A stretch of DNA of 64,000 nt from Rhea pennata (lineage: Eukaryota > Chordata > Aves > Rheiformes > Rheidae): positions 28,242,308 through 28,306,307 of the forward strand of contig NC_084666.1 of the NCBI RefSeq assembly GCF_028389875.1. The letters run 5' to 3'. Position numbers and translations under genes: made by a program. Below, one piece after another: positions 1 to 10,517 of this stretch (position 1 is its first letter; each line of letters starts with the position of its first letter). Under the pieces are notes generated by a model. It was not told where the DNA came from and did not search any database. It was given only the letters and a program-made list of their open reading frames with translations.

Positions 1-10
1 TTGCAAGGGT

Positions 11-124
11 CACCTGGTCCCACCATCACACCACATGGAGGGGCAACCTGGTCCCATCATCACACCACTTGTGGGGGCCACCTGGTCCCACCATCACACC
101 ACATGGAAGGGCCACCTGCCCCCC
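11..124. repeat. 34-bp minisatellite, about 3.3 copies
   Basis: The word CCTGGTCCCA/C recurs at 13, 47 and 81 and is degenerate at 115, giving an exact 34-bp period. Each unit carries ATCACACCAC followed by a G-rich stretch. The array ends in a C run at about 119-129. Because 34 is not a multiple of three, all three frames stay open across it, so the ORFs here are artefacts. The array may extend left of the window. Confidence 0.9.
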
Positions 125-769
125 CCCCCGCCAAAGCAGCATCAGCAGTTACAGCTCACTCAGAGACGCTTGCTCAACCTTTCCCGAGAGACCTCCGCAG
201 CCCCCCCAGGAGATCTCTTTCCTGGCTTCAATACCATTACTTTCACTTGCCCCATCAATATGCAACCTAAATCTCTCTTACAGTTGTTTAAACCTTTTGT
301 ATCCCTGTGTACTTGTCGGGCTATTTTCCAAAGCTACTTCCATTTATTTTCTAGTCTCTGATTGCTTATACCCTGAAGCAGCTGAACATACCTCCTAGGT
401 TGGACACTTTTAGCAGATGTTGCAGGCAGAGACAGCAGAAATGTTCAGGAATATTTTATGTCCTGAAAAATATGGCTTCAGACCAAATTTGTGATAGGTT
501 CATTAACACCTTGACCAAAGAAAATAAAATTGGAAAGTAAAAATGTAAAAAAAAAAAAAAATACATTTAATTTAAAAATTGGCATAGTTTAGAAAGACTA
601 AAAAAGCACAAAGACTAATGTAACATTTTAGTAGATCCAACTTTTTTGATAGCTTTGATTTTACCGTAAAACTGATTTTTTTAATCCAGCCTGACCTAAA
701 AATGACTTTTTTTTTTTTTTGGTCTGATTTTGGCTGCCAAGCAAGAATATCCATTTGTGTGCCCAGCAG

Positions 770-1070
770 CTGACCACGGAGAGCGTCGATGAGCCTGTCG
801 GTGCCTCCCGGCAGACCATGGCCGGGTTTGGACCCACAAGGGTTCCCGCCGGTCTCCCTGCCTGCCCTCTTGGCTAACACGGGCACCGCGCACTTCGGCC
901 CGTTATTCCCACGTCCAAGTCCCGGTTAGCACCGACCGGGTAGAACAACGTCATTAACGCGGATCCGGAAGATAACCAGTGGCAGCAAATCAGTCTGCGC
1001 TTCGGCTACAGGTAATCAGAGGCTACAGCCAAGTCTTCCAGGAACCTCACCTCGGACACGTCAAATAGAC
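770..1070. other. small CpG-rich patch, no gene recognised
   Basis: A patch of raised GC and CpG content between AT-rich flanks. It contains CCACGGAGAGCG at 774-785, which resembles the right half of a REST/NRSF site, although the left half does not match. No coding pattern or splice structure is convincing. Sequence from 130 to 770 and from 1070 to 2270 is ordinary AT-rich DNA with short A/T runs and nothing I can name. Confidence 0.4.
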
Positions 1071-2269
1071 TGGCAACCTTTCACTCTAAGGCGAATTCTC
1101 CAAATTCAAACAATCTTGTAGCATTTTAAACATTCAAACAATTTCATAGCATTTAAAATATTTTAATTTATCAAAATTATTTTTAAAGATGAGACCTCCA
1201 AAAAAAAAGACACTATTTTCAACTGTCGGGATAGCAGACACCACGAGCAGGAAAAAGATATCACTCCGTGCTTGGTACAGGGCATTCTGCATATGGAGCC
1301 CAAAAAGGAAAGAAAATATTTTGTTGATTAGGACATTCATCTTCCTGGCAAATCCAAAATCCAGAGTATCTATATCATAGATTCAAAACCAAGTGGATTC
1401 TTTAGGTCATTAGAAAAGTCTCACAGCCTTAGAAGTGCATGTATACGCACTGTCTCAAGATTATTTCCATGAGATTAATATATAACATTAACATTATGCA
1501 AGACCAGTGTTAAGAGATTATTACTATGATGTTTGAGATTTACTTCCTCCCATTTGTCTGAGACATTACTTCGTAGATAGATTTCTTTTAACAAGAAATT
1601 TTTTAGGTACTAGTGCACCTATTTCAGAGTTTGTCTTGGGCTTGTTTATCCATTATGGACATAACATATATCCATTTTTATTATTTTTTTTAATTGGCAG
1701 CAGGACAAGGAGCATTTTTATTCTATGCTTTTCACAGCTTCTAACACAGCGTCTTAGTCCACACCGATGAACCTTAGATGCAGCAATATAAATAATGGTA
1801 ACTGAGTGCAAAGATTTTTTTTTGTACAACCTGAGAGGGAACATCGGCGTTATTAACTGTTATCCTTCCCATGGGGACGCACCGCTGACATCTCTTTTAA
1901 TATGAAGAAAGCTTTGGCTGGAGAGGGATGTAATTTGTCTTTGGAGTGTCCTTCTTCAATTAAATTCTTGCAATTTAAAGCAAACACTGCTTATTAAATT
2001 TATTTCCTTGCTTTTTCAGAAATAAACTATTCTGTGGGACATCAGGGTCTGTGTGTTATTTACTCTGATCTGGCACTTCTTTGCAAAAACAAAAATATAG
2101 ATTTTTATAGCCACATAACTACATTTGTGTCACCTACCCCCTTTTCACGGCACTTGATTTATGTCCCCAAGCCTGATCACGTTCTTCCCCAGGAAATTAA
2201 GAGCTGGCTGGGAGCCTCGATGGGAGCTGGACGCCTGCAAACTCAGCTGGACCCGGCAGACGCGTCCTA

Positions 2270-3420
2270 AAGCACCATCGCCTCCCGGGTCGCGTGCGTC
2301 CCGCGGTCGCCTCGCCGCCCCGCGCCGCGGCCGCGGCCGGGGAGCCGCAGCCCTCGCCGAGAGGCAGGCCGCGTCCCGCGCGCCGTCCGGCTCGGCGGCA
2401 GGCCGGGCCGCGTGCTGCCAGCCCCTTCCCCGCAGCCGGAGGGGCGGGCGGGCGCCCCGCACGTCGCCTCGCGGACGGGCCCCGCGCTCACCCGCGCCTC
2501 GGGGTGATTTTCCGTAGCGCGGCGGTCGGCCAGGGAGCTCTTCGTCTCGCTTTTCGAAGGATGACGAGGCAGCTTTGAACGCTTGGGTCTGACTGTGAAT
2601 TGCTGCAACATGGTGATCCGCATAGCGCTGTGCCAATTTGTTGATTAATGGACGTTTTTTAAAAATAAACGTGGGGGAACTCCAAGTACAGGAGCAAGGT
2701 TTTATTATACTAATTTCTGCCCTCTGTGGCGGACACGGAAAGAACCGACCGGCGGCCGCGCGCTTTGCTGCAGAGCCCCTCCGACCGCCCCGAGCGGCGC
2801 GGCCGAGTGACAGGGCTCGAGCTGCTGCCTTCAGCTCGCGCCGGGACTCCTGCCCTCCGCGCCGCTTCGGTTTAACAGAAAGCGAGAGGTTGCGAACGGC
2901 AGAGCACCCTCTCAAGGGAGGGATAAATACAGAGGAGAGACGGGAGCCGCACGGAAGTATAATTTGGAAGAAGAACCCGAGGAGGAAGGGGGCTGCATCT
3001 CCATGGATGGAGAAGTCAAAAAGGTGCCAGGGAAGAGGAGCTGCAGGAGGCTCCTGGTAGAGGAGAGAAAAGGAGGAGCCTAAGGGAAGTCAAACCCCGC
3101 TGCCGGCCCGGCTGGTGACACCGGCAGCGGGACTAAAGCAGCCGCTTTCTTTGGGGGACCTAGAGGGAGGCAGCAGGGCCGAGCTGCGGCACTGCGCTAA
3201 GGACGGAGCTCGGGAGAGGGAAGCTCTGGGCAAGGCGTGAGAGGGCTCGGACGGGGACAGAGCCACCGGGCATCGTCTGGAAGAGCAGCAGAGACGCTTG
3301 GGAGGCCGGGAAGGGAGCAAGCCTGCTGCAGCGGGCCTGCACGACGAACCCTTGTCGGTGGGCTAGGGACGAACCGAGGGGAAACCCACCGCCCTCGGGC
3401 ACTTTCCACCTAAGCGGCAC
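2270..3420. promoter_or_regulatory. orphan CpG-island-like region upstream of SLC10A4
   Basis: Two dense CpG blocks (about 2270-2560 and 2740-3420) lie 3-4 kb upstream of the SLC10A4 start. An ATAAATA word at about 2923 sits inside the second block and could act as a TATA-like element on the + strand. Overlapping open frames on both strands here are GC-driven and match no protein I recognise. The region may be an unannotated promoter, a non-coding RNA start or a distal regulatory CpG island. GC-rich sequence continues more weakly to about 3880. Confidence 0.5.
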
Positions 3421-4469
3421 AACTCTCTCCTTCCACTCTGCCTGCTAAACCAGACAAACTGCCTCACCCTCAGGGGTGCTCAGGACTTAAGCAATGAGTA
3501 ACGGGCATAGGCATTGCATGCACTGCACCAAAAGGGACCCCGGGACCGCAGGGTTTTCCCCCACGTCTCTCCCGCCCAGCAGCATCTCAGCTCCCCCTGA
3601 CCCCGCAGCTGGGGATGGGGCTCTGGAAAGCGGCTTGGGGAAGCGGCGCCCTGGTGACACATCCCACCGCAGCAGCGGCGCTTCCCAGGGGCAGCGGAGC
3701 GCTCCGTCAGGAAACCCCCCACCGCGGCCGGCCACGTCTGAGAGCCAGCGCCCCGCGGGGCACCTCCTCTCACGGGGCAGAGACCACCTGCACCCCACAA
3801 AGTAGAGGAACCGGACAAAACGATGTGACGTACAGAAGACAGACTGGCAGGAGCCCAAACCATGTGGGATCACGGGATACACCTTAAGGAATATTTCAGT
3901 CTAAGACAACTACCACAAAGAGTTTTTTTTCAGGGCAAGTGAGTACTATTCTATTGAATCTTAAATTTTATTTATTTTATTTCTACCCATAACCTACCCA
4001 CACAGCAATTACAGTAGAAACAAGGTTACATGTCCTGTGGAAGTCAGGACCTACTACAGCTAGACCTCATCTGAACTTCAGTTTCCCAGCAGTATTTGGT
4101 CCCCATCTTTTTAACAACACCTCCACTTAAAGAGCTGACTGAAAGCTCACCATCCTCCAGGACTGTCCTCCAGGGGCTTCTCTTCCTCTGCAAACCCCCG
4201 GCACAACTCTACAAATCAGCCCGCGCTGACATACACAGAGCCAAGGAATGACTTACAGGCCGATGACGACATCCTACAGCAGCTGTGAGCTCCACCATTT
4301 CCTGCAGAAATATTATTACAAAATATGCGACAAACCGGAGTAGGAGGAAAGGGGAACACTGGACATCGACAGCACTATTTTCTCTTCCGTTTCCACTATT
4401 TAATATATCCTGGATATCAACTTGAGATGGGAAAAGAGGGAAAAGAGAGGGTGGATACCTTTTGGCTTT

Positions 4470-4514
4470 GGTAATTATGGTAACGTGGTAATTATTATTT
4501 CCCTTTGGTAATTA
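4470..4514 (+). promoter_or_regulatory. cluster of three GGTAATTA homeodomain-type motifs
   Basis: GGTAATTA occurs at 4470, 4487 and 4507, three copies within 45 bp spaced 17 and 20 bp apart. TAATTA is the core recognised by many homeodomain factors, including LHX, ISL and PHOX types. The cluster lies about 1.9 kb upstream of the SLC10A4 start codon. An enhancer role is inference only. Confidence 0.4.
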
Positions 4515-4619
4515 CGTGTTGATTCAGGTTTACTGCAGCGTATGTGCCGTGTGAGTCCACACCGCCTTTCAGCCAGGTGTTGCTAAACTACTTAACATCA
4601 CTCCGGACTGAACTCCAGA

Positions 4620-5560
4620 CCGGGCTTCGACAACGACGCGTGGCGAAAGCCTGAAGCAACGTGGACGGACCACGACCGTGCCCCGCGGCAGGCCCAGCCC
4701 TCTCTCGCTGTCCCCTCCGGGCGTGAGAACATGCCCGTCGCCGCCGCCGGCGGGAGCGCTTGCTGCAGGGGCGATCAGCGGAGCACCGCAACTAGATTTA
4801 GAGTCAGCATTACGCGAAACGTAGGTAAATCTGAAGTAAAAACGAGTGCCGTTTCCCTGAAGTTAATGATACTGTTCTTGTTTAAACCAAGAATTAATCC
4901 TGAATTTCCATTCTTGCTATAGGTGATAAATTTTAAGGAAAATCTTACGAGGTCTGGATTTGTTACAGTGCATTTGCTTTGTTCTCCCATGAGAAATGGC
5001 AGAGTTAAAAGTCCCCCGGAAGCGAAGTCTACGCCGAGGGGGCCTGCTCTGGGCCCCGAAACGGGGCGCACTGTCACTAGATTTGCCACACATGCATAAA
5101 AATATCTTCCTCCGAACAGACCTGCTCCAGGGGGCGGTTTGGGGAGCGACGCGGGCGGCTAAGGCCGGCGCTGCCCTCGCCCCCGTCACGCTTTGCTGCT
5201 CCGCACGGCCAGCGGTGGGGAAACAGGGCCGTCGCCACCGACAGAGCGGGGCCTGCATGACTGGCCAAGCAGCTCCGTGGTTTGAAGCAAAGCCTGGGCT
5301 GCACGAAAAGGGAGGTAACACGCGGTAGCGGTCATGCTTTAAGAAGCATAATAAATAAGCCATCCATATTTTTCTGCACACGCAGATCTTTAAACTGTTT
5401 AAGTCCAAAGAACCGTTTCAGCTCGGAAAGCCACCAAACGTTGCCCTGCACGACCACGCTGCCTGCGAGCGCGCGCAGCCCGGCCGTGCGCCCGGGTCCC
5501 ATCCGCTCGCCTAACCCGGCTGACTCGGCCCCCCGGCGCTCTCCTTAACCTCACGACGAG
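4620..5560. other. CpG-rich upstream patches, no gene recognised
   Basis: CpG-dense blocks at about 4620-4780 and 5000-5560 are separated by AT-rich sequence. They lie between the orphan island and the SLC10A4 promoter island. The open frames overlap on both strands and show no recognisable protein. I cannot tell whether they contain an upstream non-coding exon of SLC10A4. Confidence 0.4.
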
Positions 5561-5779
5561 GAAACAAAACCAGGCAGAACAAAGCTCAAGACGGTGCCAT
5601 TTTGGCAAAGCTAGGGTCCTGGTGATCAAAACCACTGCTTGTATCCCCTGTGTTCAGCTGGATTTTGAGTGATAATTACAGCAAATAGGCGTTCTATCTT
5701 TTTTTTCTATGGAGTCACTAACAATTTCTACTGCAATATTGGGAAAGCCTAAAATTTCCCTCTAAGAAATTACTGAGAA

Positions 5780-7780
5780 ACTTGCTACCAGCGGGTGCTG
5801 CAGGGGAGCTGAGCAGTCAGGGAGGCCCCTGGGGCGATCCGGGGCTGAGACCGCGATGCTCCCTCCGAGCAGGGCTGCAGCCGCGGCTCCGGAGCCGGAG
5901 GGCGGCTGAGTGCGGGGACAGCTCGTCTCGCCCGCCCGCGGCGGCCGCAAGCCCCGGGGCGAAGGCAGAAAGGCCAGGGGTGCAAAGGGGGAGCCCCGGG
6001 CGTCGCGCGGCTCCCCGGGGTCCCGTGCCCTCCGGCCCAGGGGGAGGTGGCCACCAAGGCTTCCCGCGGCCCCTCGCTGTCGGAGCAGCAAGGCGAGATG
6101 CCACCGCCGAGCGAGAAACGCTACGTGGCAGGGGAGCGGCGGCCGCGGTCAGCAGCCCGCACCCCGGGCGCCCTCCGCCGCGCCCCCGGCAGCCCCCCGC
6201 CTCCCGCAGCCCCCCGGCAAGGGCCGCTCCGGCTCCCGCCGGGCCTCGGGGGCCCCCGCGCAGCAGCGGCGCCGCCTCCCGCCGCGGCGCTGCCGCCCGA
6301 GACGCCGCCCACGCGGGCGCAGCCCACGCGGGGCGGCCCGGGGACGCGCGCAGCCGGCAGCGCGCAGCCCAGAGGCGCCGCCGCGGCTCGGCGCGGAGCC
6401 GGCGGCCGCGGAGCCGCGCAGCGCGCCCATGGCCAGCAGCTCCGCGGAGCCGCCGGGCGGCGGCGGCCCCGACGGCGGCCCCCGCGGGGAGAGCTCCCTG
6501 AGCCAGGGCCTGAGCGTGCTGGTGGGGCTGGCGCTGTGCGTGACCATGCTGGGGCTGGGCTGCGCCGTGGAGCTGGGGCAGCTCGGCCAGCAGCTGCGGC
6601 GGCCCCTGGGGGTGCTCCTGGCGCTGCTGGGGCAGTTCGTGGCCATGCCGCTGCTCGCCTTCCTCCTGGCGCTCCTCTTCGCCCTGGACGAGGTGGCGGC
6701 CGTGGCCGTGCTGCTGTGCGGCTCCTGCCCCGGCGGCAACCTCTCCAACCTCATGTCGCTGCTCGTCGACGGGGACATGAACCTCAGGTAGGCGCCGCGC
6801 ACCCCGCGCACCCCGCGGCCGCGGGCGAGGATTTGCCCCCCCCCCCCCCGCCCCGTGCCGGGGAGACGCGTCCAGCCTGGAAACCATCCCCCCACCGCCG
6901 CTTTCCTTCCCGACCCCCTTCCCCCCCCCCCGAGCAGGCTGCCCGACAGCCGCCCGCTGTCCCCGACAGCCCGCTTCCCCCAAACCTTCCCGCGGCCGCG
7001 CCGCGCCGGGGGTCGTTCCTGCAGCGACGGGCGCCCCGAGGTGGAGGGGGGGGGCTGCAGCGCTCGCTCTGCCCCCCGCGGCCGCTGCAGCCCGCGGCGA
7101 CCCGGCGCCTCTTTCCTTCCACCGCAGCATCATCATGACCGCCTCCTCCACCCTGCTGGCCCTGCTCCTGATGCCCCTGTGCCTCTGGGTCTACAGCCGC
7201 CACTGGATCAACACGGCCCTGGTGCGGCTGCTGCCGCTGGGCGCCGTGAGCCTGACGCTGGGCAGCACCCTGCTGCCCATCGGCCTGGGGGTGCTCGTCC
7301 GCTACAAGCGCCCCCGCGTCGCCGACCTCCTGGTGAAGGTAGGCGCCGTCCGACGGGGCGGCCGGGCAGGAGCGCCGCGGGGACGCCGGCGGCAGCCCCG
7401 TGTGCATTGCGCTTTAGCACAGCGTCCGGGCGCACGCAGCCGGGCTGAGCCGAGCCGTGCCAAGCTGCGCCACGCCGCGCCATGCTGAGCCGGCGGTGCG
7501 GGGGGCACCCGGGACGGGGGGCATGGTGTGGGCTTGCGGAGCCTCCCCACGGGTAGATTCCGCTACTTCGGGAGAATACGAGGATTTAAACCCGGGAAGC
7601 GGAGGCTCAGAGCAGCGGGGCACCGAGGCGGCACCCCAGTGCCGGCGCGCCGAGGGAGCGCTGTGCTGCGCGGGGGCAGCGGGGAGGCCGCCCCGGCCCC
7701 CGACGGGCCTTCCCGGGCTCCCCGCTCAAAGCCGGGCTAGCAACACCGGGCTTCGGCAAGGGGACACTTCCTGAAAACAC
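5780..7780. promoter_or_regulatory. SLC10A4: CpG island over SLC10A4 promoter and exons 1-2
   Basis: A continuous, very CpG-dense stretch that begins about 650 bp upstream of the start codon and covers exon 1, intron 1, exon 2 and the start of intron 2. No TATA box is evident close to the gene start, so a dispersed CpG-island promoter is the likely type. The transcription start cannot be fixed from sequence alone. Confidence 0.7.
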
Positions 7781-8566
7781 GCAAACGGATTGGTGTAACT
7801 ACACGAGGAAAAGCGAGGCACAAGCCCCGGTGCTCTCAGTTTCCCAGCAAGTCACCACAGCTGAGATGTCGAGGGGCGGTTTCAGCCCCTTCTTCTCTCA
7901 GGGGGCTCACCCAAATGGCAGCGACGTCCTGGCCGCAGGCTGACCCAGGAAGGGCAGTACAACCAGGTTTTGCCATTTCAACTCACTGTCAAGCCTCTGC
8001 TTGCTATGGCTGACGTGCTTTTGCCTGTGCCTCCCTCTGTCCATTGCTAGGTTTCCCTGTGGTCCCTCTTGGTGACTCTGGTGATCCTGTTCATCCTCAC
8101 GGGCACCATGCTGGGGCCAGAGCTGATGGCACATATTCCTGCGTCTGTCTACGCCATAGCGGTACTGATGCCCCTGGCGGGGTACGCCTTGGGCTACGGC
8201 TTGGCCACGGTGTTTGCCCTGCCGCCGCACTGCAGGAGGACAGTGTCCCTCGAAACGGGGTGCCAAAACGTCCAGCTCTGCACTGCCATCCTGAAGCTCA
8301 CCTTCCCGCCGGAGCTCATCGGCAGCATGTACATGTTCCCCTTGCTTTACGCACTCTTTCAGTCGGCAGAAGCAGGACTCTTTGTGCTGGCGTACAAGAT
8401 GTACGGGAGGGATAGCTACAAACCGGACGCTCTTGGAGAGGAGGAAGACACAGATATTTCCTACAAGAAACTGAAAGAAGAGGAGGCGGCCGATACTTCG
8501 TACGGCACCGTGACCACAGAGGAGCCCAGCTCTGTTGAGGTGGAGCCAGCCCAGACCACGCTTTAG
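6429..8566 (+). CDS. SLC10A4: SLC10A4, sodium/bile acid cotransporter family member (P4), complete, 3 exons
   Basis: Coding exons are 6429-6787, 7128-7338 and 8051-8566, giving 361 residues. Borders are CAG/GTAGGC, GCAG/CATCAT, AAG/GTAGGC and CTAG/GTTTCC, and the junctions read MNLSIIMT and LLVKVSLW. The protein is an SBF-family membrane protein with about nine or ten hydrophobic segments. Visible signatures are CPGGNLSN at residues 100-107 and ETGCQN at 258-263; the Glu and Gln that bind sodium in bacterial ASBT homologues are kept. The acidic tail with DTDISYKKLKEEE and ADTSYGTV matches mammalian SLC10A4. In mammals the protein sits on synaptic vesicles of cholinergic and monoaminergic neurons and shows little bile-acid transport; its native substrate is unsettled. 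The N-terminus before the first membrane segment is only about 25 residues, against roughly 100 in human (from memory), and has no N-glycosylation sequon. The frame stays open upstream to 5910, so a longer start is possible, but that extension is Arg/Pro-rich and unlike the human one. Identity is very secure; the start is less so. Confidence 0.96.
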
Positions 8567-8756
8567 GCAAGAGAGCGAGGCAGCACCCGGGGCGCTTGAT
8601 GCCAGCGCGGCTTGTGAGCGGGCTCGGGGCTGCGCGCGCGAGCGGGGCAGCGGCTCTGCCCAGCCGCCACCCATTTCCAGCTGCTCCCATTGTGCAAGGT
8701 GATGTGTGTTTTACTACCGTGCCAGTCGCATTTCCTCAGCAATGTGTGTGAGCAAA

Positions 8757-8822
8757 AAATAAAATAAAATTAAGTAAAATAAAATAAAATAAAATAAAAT
8801 AAAATAAAATAAAATAAAATAA
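8757..8822. repeat. AAAAT pentanucleotide microsatellite
   Basis: Units of AAAAT run from about 8757, broken once by TTAAGT at 8770-8775, then nine perfect units from 8776 to 8820. It lies between the SLC10A4 stop and the ZAR1 promoter, only about 170 bp before the ZAR1 TATA-like word. Confidence 0.97.
8758..8763 (+). terminator. SLC10A4: SLC10A4 polyadenylation signal AATAAA
   Basis: The first AATAAA lies 192 bp after the SLC10A4 stop codon and merges directly into an AAAAT microsatellite, every unit of which recreates AATAAA. The exact cleavage site is therefore uncertain over about 70 bp. Confidence 0.75.
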
Positions 8823-8869
8823 GGGGAAAGAGTCATTGCGACGCAGCCGCTAGCTGCGCGCCTCGGCGC

Positions 8870-10330
8870 AGCAGAAGGCTGCAGGCCGCGCCGGGACCCG
8901 CACGGTTGGTTTCTCAGGGCGCGGGGCGCCCCGTCGGGGGAGGAGGAGGAGGCCCGGCCCGGCCCGGCGCGGCCCGCCCCGCCCCGGGGGTATTTAACAC
9001 CGCCCCCGGGGGCTGCGCGGGGCCGGCGCCATGGCGGAGGAGGCGATGGAGAGCTACCTGTACGCCGCCTACCACCCCTACTCCTACCGCTACCCGCCGC
9101 CCAAGGGCAAGGCGGGCGCGGCGGGCGGCTGGCGGCCGCGGGGCGGCTACTTGCCGGGCTACGGGGACGCGGCGGCGGCGGCGGCCGAGTACTTCGACAA
9201 CTACCAGCGGGCGCAGCTGAAGGCGATCCTCTCGCAGGTCAACCCCAACCTGACGCCGCGGCTGCGCAAGGCCAACACCAAGGAGGTGGGCGTCCAGGTC
9301 AACCCGCGGCAGGACGCCTCGGTGCAGTGCTCCCTCGGGCCCCGCACGCTGCTGCGGCGGCGGCCCGGGCCCGGCGCGGCGCCGCGGCCCCAGGAGCCGG
9401 AGCAGGAGCAGGGCAGCCCCGCCACCACCGACACCCGCGCCGTGCGCTTCCCCCGCACCATCGCCGTCTACTCGCCCATGGCCTCCCGCAGACTCACCAC
9501 CTTCCTCGAGGAGCTGGACGCGGAGCCGGAGCGGCGCCCGCAGGACGAGCCGCCGGCGGCCGTCGGGGAGGCGGCGGCGGCCGTCGAGGAGGAGGCGGCG
9601 CTGAGGGAGCAGCGGGAGGCGGCGGCGGCCGCGGTGCGGGCGAGCTGGGAGCAGCCCCCCGCGGAGAGCGGCGCGGAGCCGCTGGGGCAGCGCCCGCCCG
9701 CGCCCCCCGCCGCGCCGGGGCCCGCGGCGGCGCCCCCCGAGGGGGCCCGCGAGGAGGAGGCTGCGGCGGCGGGGGGCGGCGGCGCGGCGAGGGCAGAGCC
9801 GGCGGCCGCCGCCCCGAAGCGGGAGCCGGCGCAGGGCAAGACCCGCCTGCGCTTCCAGGTGAGGGGCGGCGGCGGGAGCGGGGCCGGGCCGGGCCGCCGC
9901 CGCCTCGGCGCGCCGAGTAACGGTTGTCCCGGCAGTTCCTGGAGCAGAAGTACGGCTACTACCACTGCAAGGACTGCAACATCCGCTGGGAGAGCGCGTA
10001 CGTCTGGTGCGTGCAGGGCACCAACAAGGTAGGTCCCCTGGCGCGGCCCGGCGCGGCGCGGCTCGGCCCGGCCCGGCCCGGCGCGGCGCTGACCGCGGCG
10101 CTCCCCCGCAGGTCTATTTCCGGCAGTTCTGCCGGACGTGCCAGAAGTCCTACAACCCGTACCGCGTCGAGGACATCACCTGCCAGGTAAGGGCCGCCCG
10201 CGCCGCCCCGCGCCCCGCCGGCGGCCCCCGCGCCCCGCTACCGCCTGCCCCTCTCCCCCAGAGCTGCAAGCAGACGAGGTGCACCTGCCCGGTGAAGATG
10301 CGCCACGTGGATCCCAAGAGGCCCCATCGC
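8870..10330. promoter_or_regulatory. ZAR1: CpG island over ZAR1 promoter and gene body
   Basis: Extreme CpG density from about 160 bp upstream of the ZAR1 start through exon 4. GC content drops abruptly in the last codons and the 3'UTR. Dense CpG at an oocyte-specific gene suggests methylation-based silencing in somatic tissue, which is inference. Confidence 0.65.
8991..8997 (+). promoter_or_regulatory. ZAR1: TATA-like box of ZAR1
   Basis: TATTTAA at 8991-8997 is the only AT-rich word in a GC-rich stretch and lies 40 bp before the start codon. A TATA box normally places the start site about 30 bp downstream, which would leave a 5'UTR of only about 5-15 nt. It is flanked by GC-box-like CCGCCCCGCCCC just upstream. 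Confidence 0.5.
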
Positions 10331-10405
10331 CAGGATCTCTGCGGGCGGTGCAAAGGCAAACGCCTCTCCTGCGATAGCACATTTAGTTTCAAATATATTA
10401 TCTGA
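9031..10405 (+). CDS. ZAR1: ZAR1, zygote arrest 1, complete, 4 exons
   Basis: Coding exons are 9031-9858, 9936-10028, 10112-10186 and 10262-10405, all in phase 0, giving 379 residues; introns are only 77, 83 and 75 bp. The C-terminus (about residues 277-379) is the diagnostic ZAR1 zinc-binding region: CKDC at 287-290, CRTC at 314-317, the pairs C331/C334 and C339/C341, CGRC at 359-362 and C369, ending FSFKYII. This domain binds translational control elements in maternal mRNAs in other vertebrates. The N-terminus carries the conserved Tyr-rich start (YLYAAYHPYSYRY) and the block around KEVGVQVNPRQDASVQC. Between them, about residues 165-270, is a low-complexity Ala/Glu/Pro/Gly-rich linker. ZAR1 is a maternal-effect cytoplasmic protein of oocytes needed for the oocyte-to-embryo transition and storage of maternal mRNA. 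Start chosen at the first Met (MAEEAMES); the Met at codon 6 is an alternative. The paralogue ZAR1L is the only serious competitor, but synteny favours ZAR1. Confidence 0.96.
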
Positions 10406-10517
10406 GTGTGATGTTTTTGTTTAGGGCTCTTCTACAAAACTGCAAGTAGAGCAGATGGTTTTTTTGTTGTTGATGGTTGTTGTTTGAAGGTACTTAGTGA
10501 GGTGTAGCTAGAAAATA

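Noticed and set aside
2145-2915. 256-codon minus-strand ORF in the orphan CpG island
   Set aside because: Arg/Ala/Pro-rich translation typical of GC-rich antisense frames, with competing long frames on the other strand; no recognisable domain.
5817-7151. 444-codon minus-strand ORF over SLC10A4 exon 1
   Set aside because: It is the antisense shadow of SLC10A4 and its CpG island. Composition follows GC bias and no protein family is recognised.
9327-9920. 197-codon alternative frame over ZAR1 exon 1
   Set aside because: Shadow frame of the real ZAR1 exon with Ala/Gly/Arg bias only.
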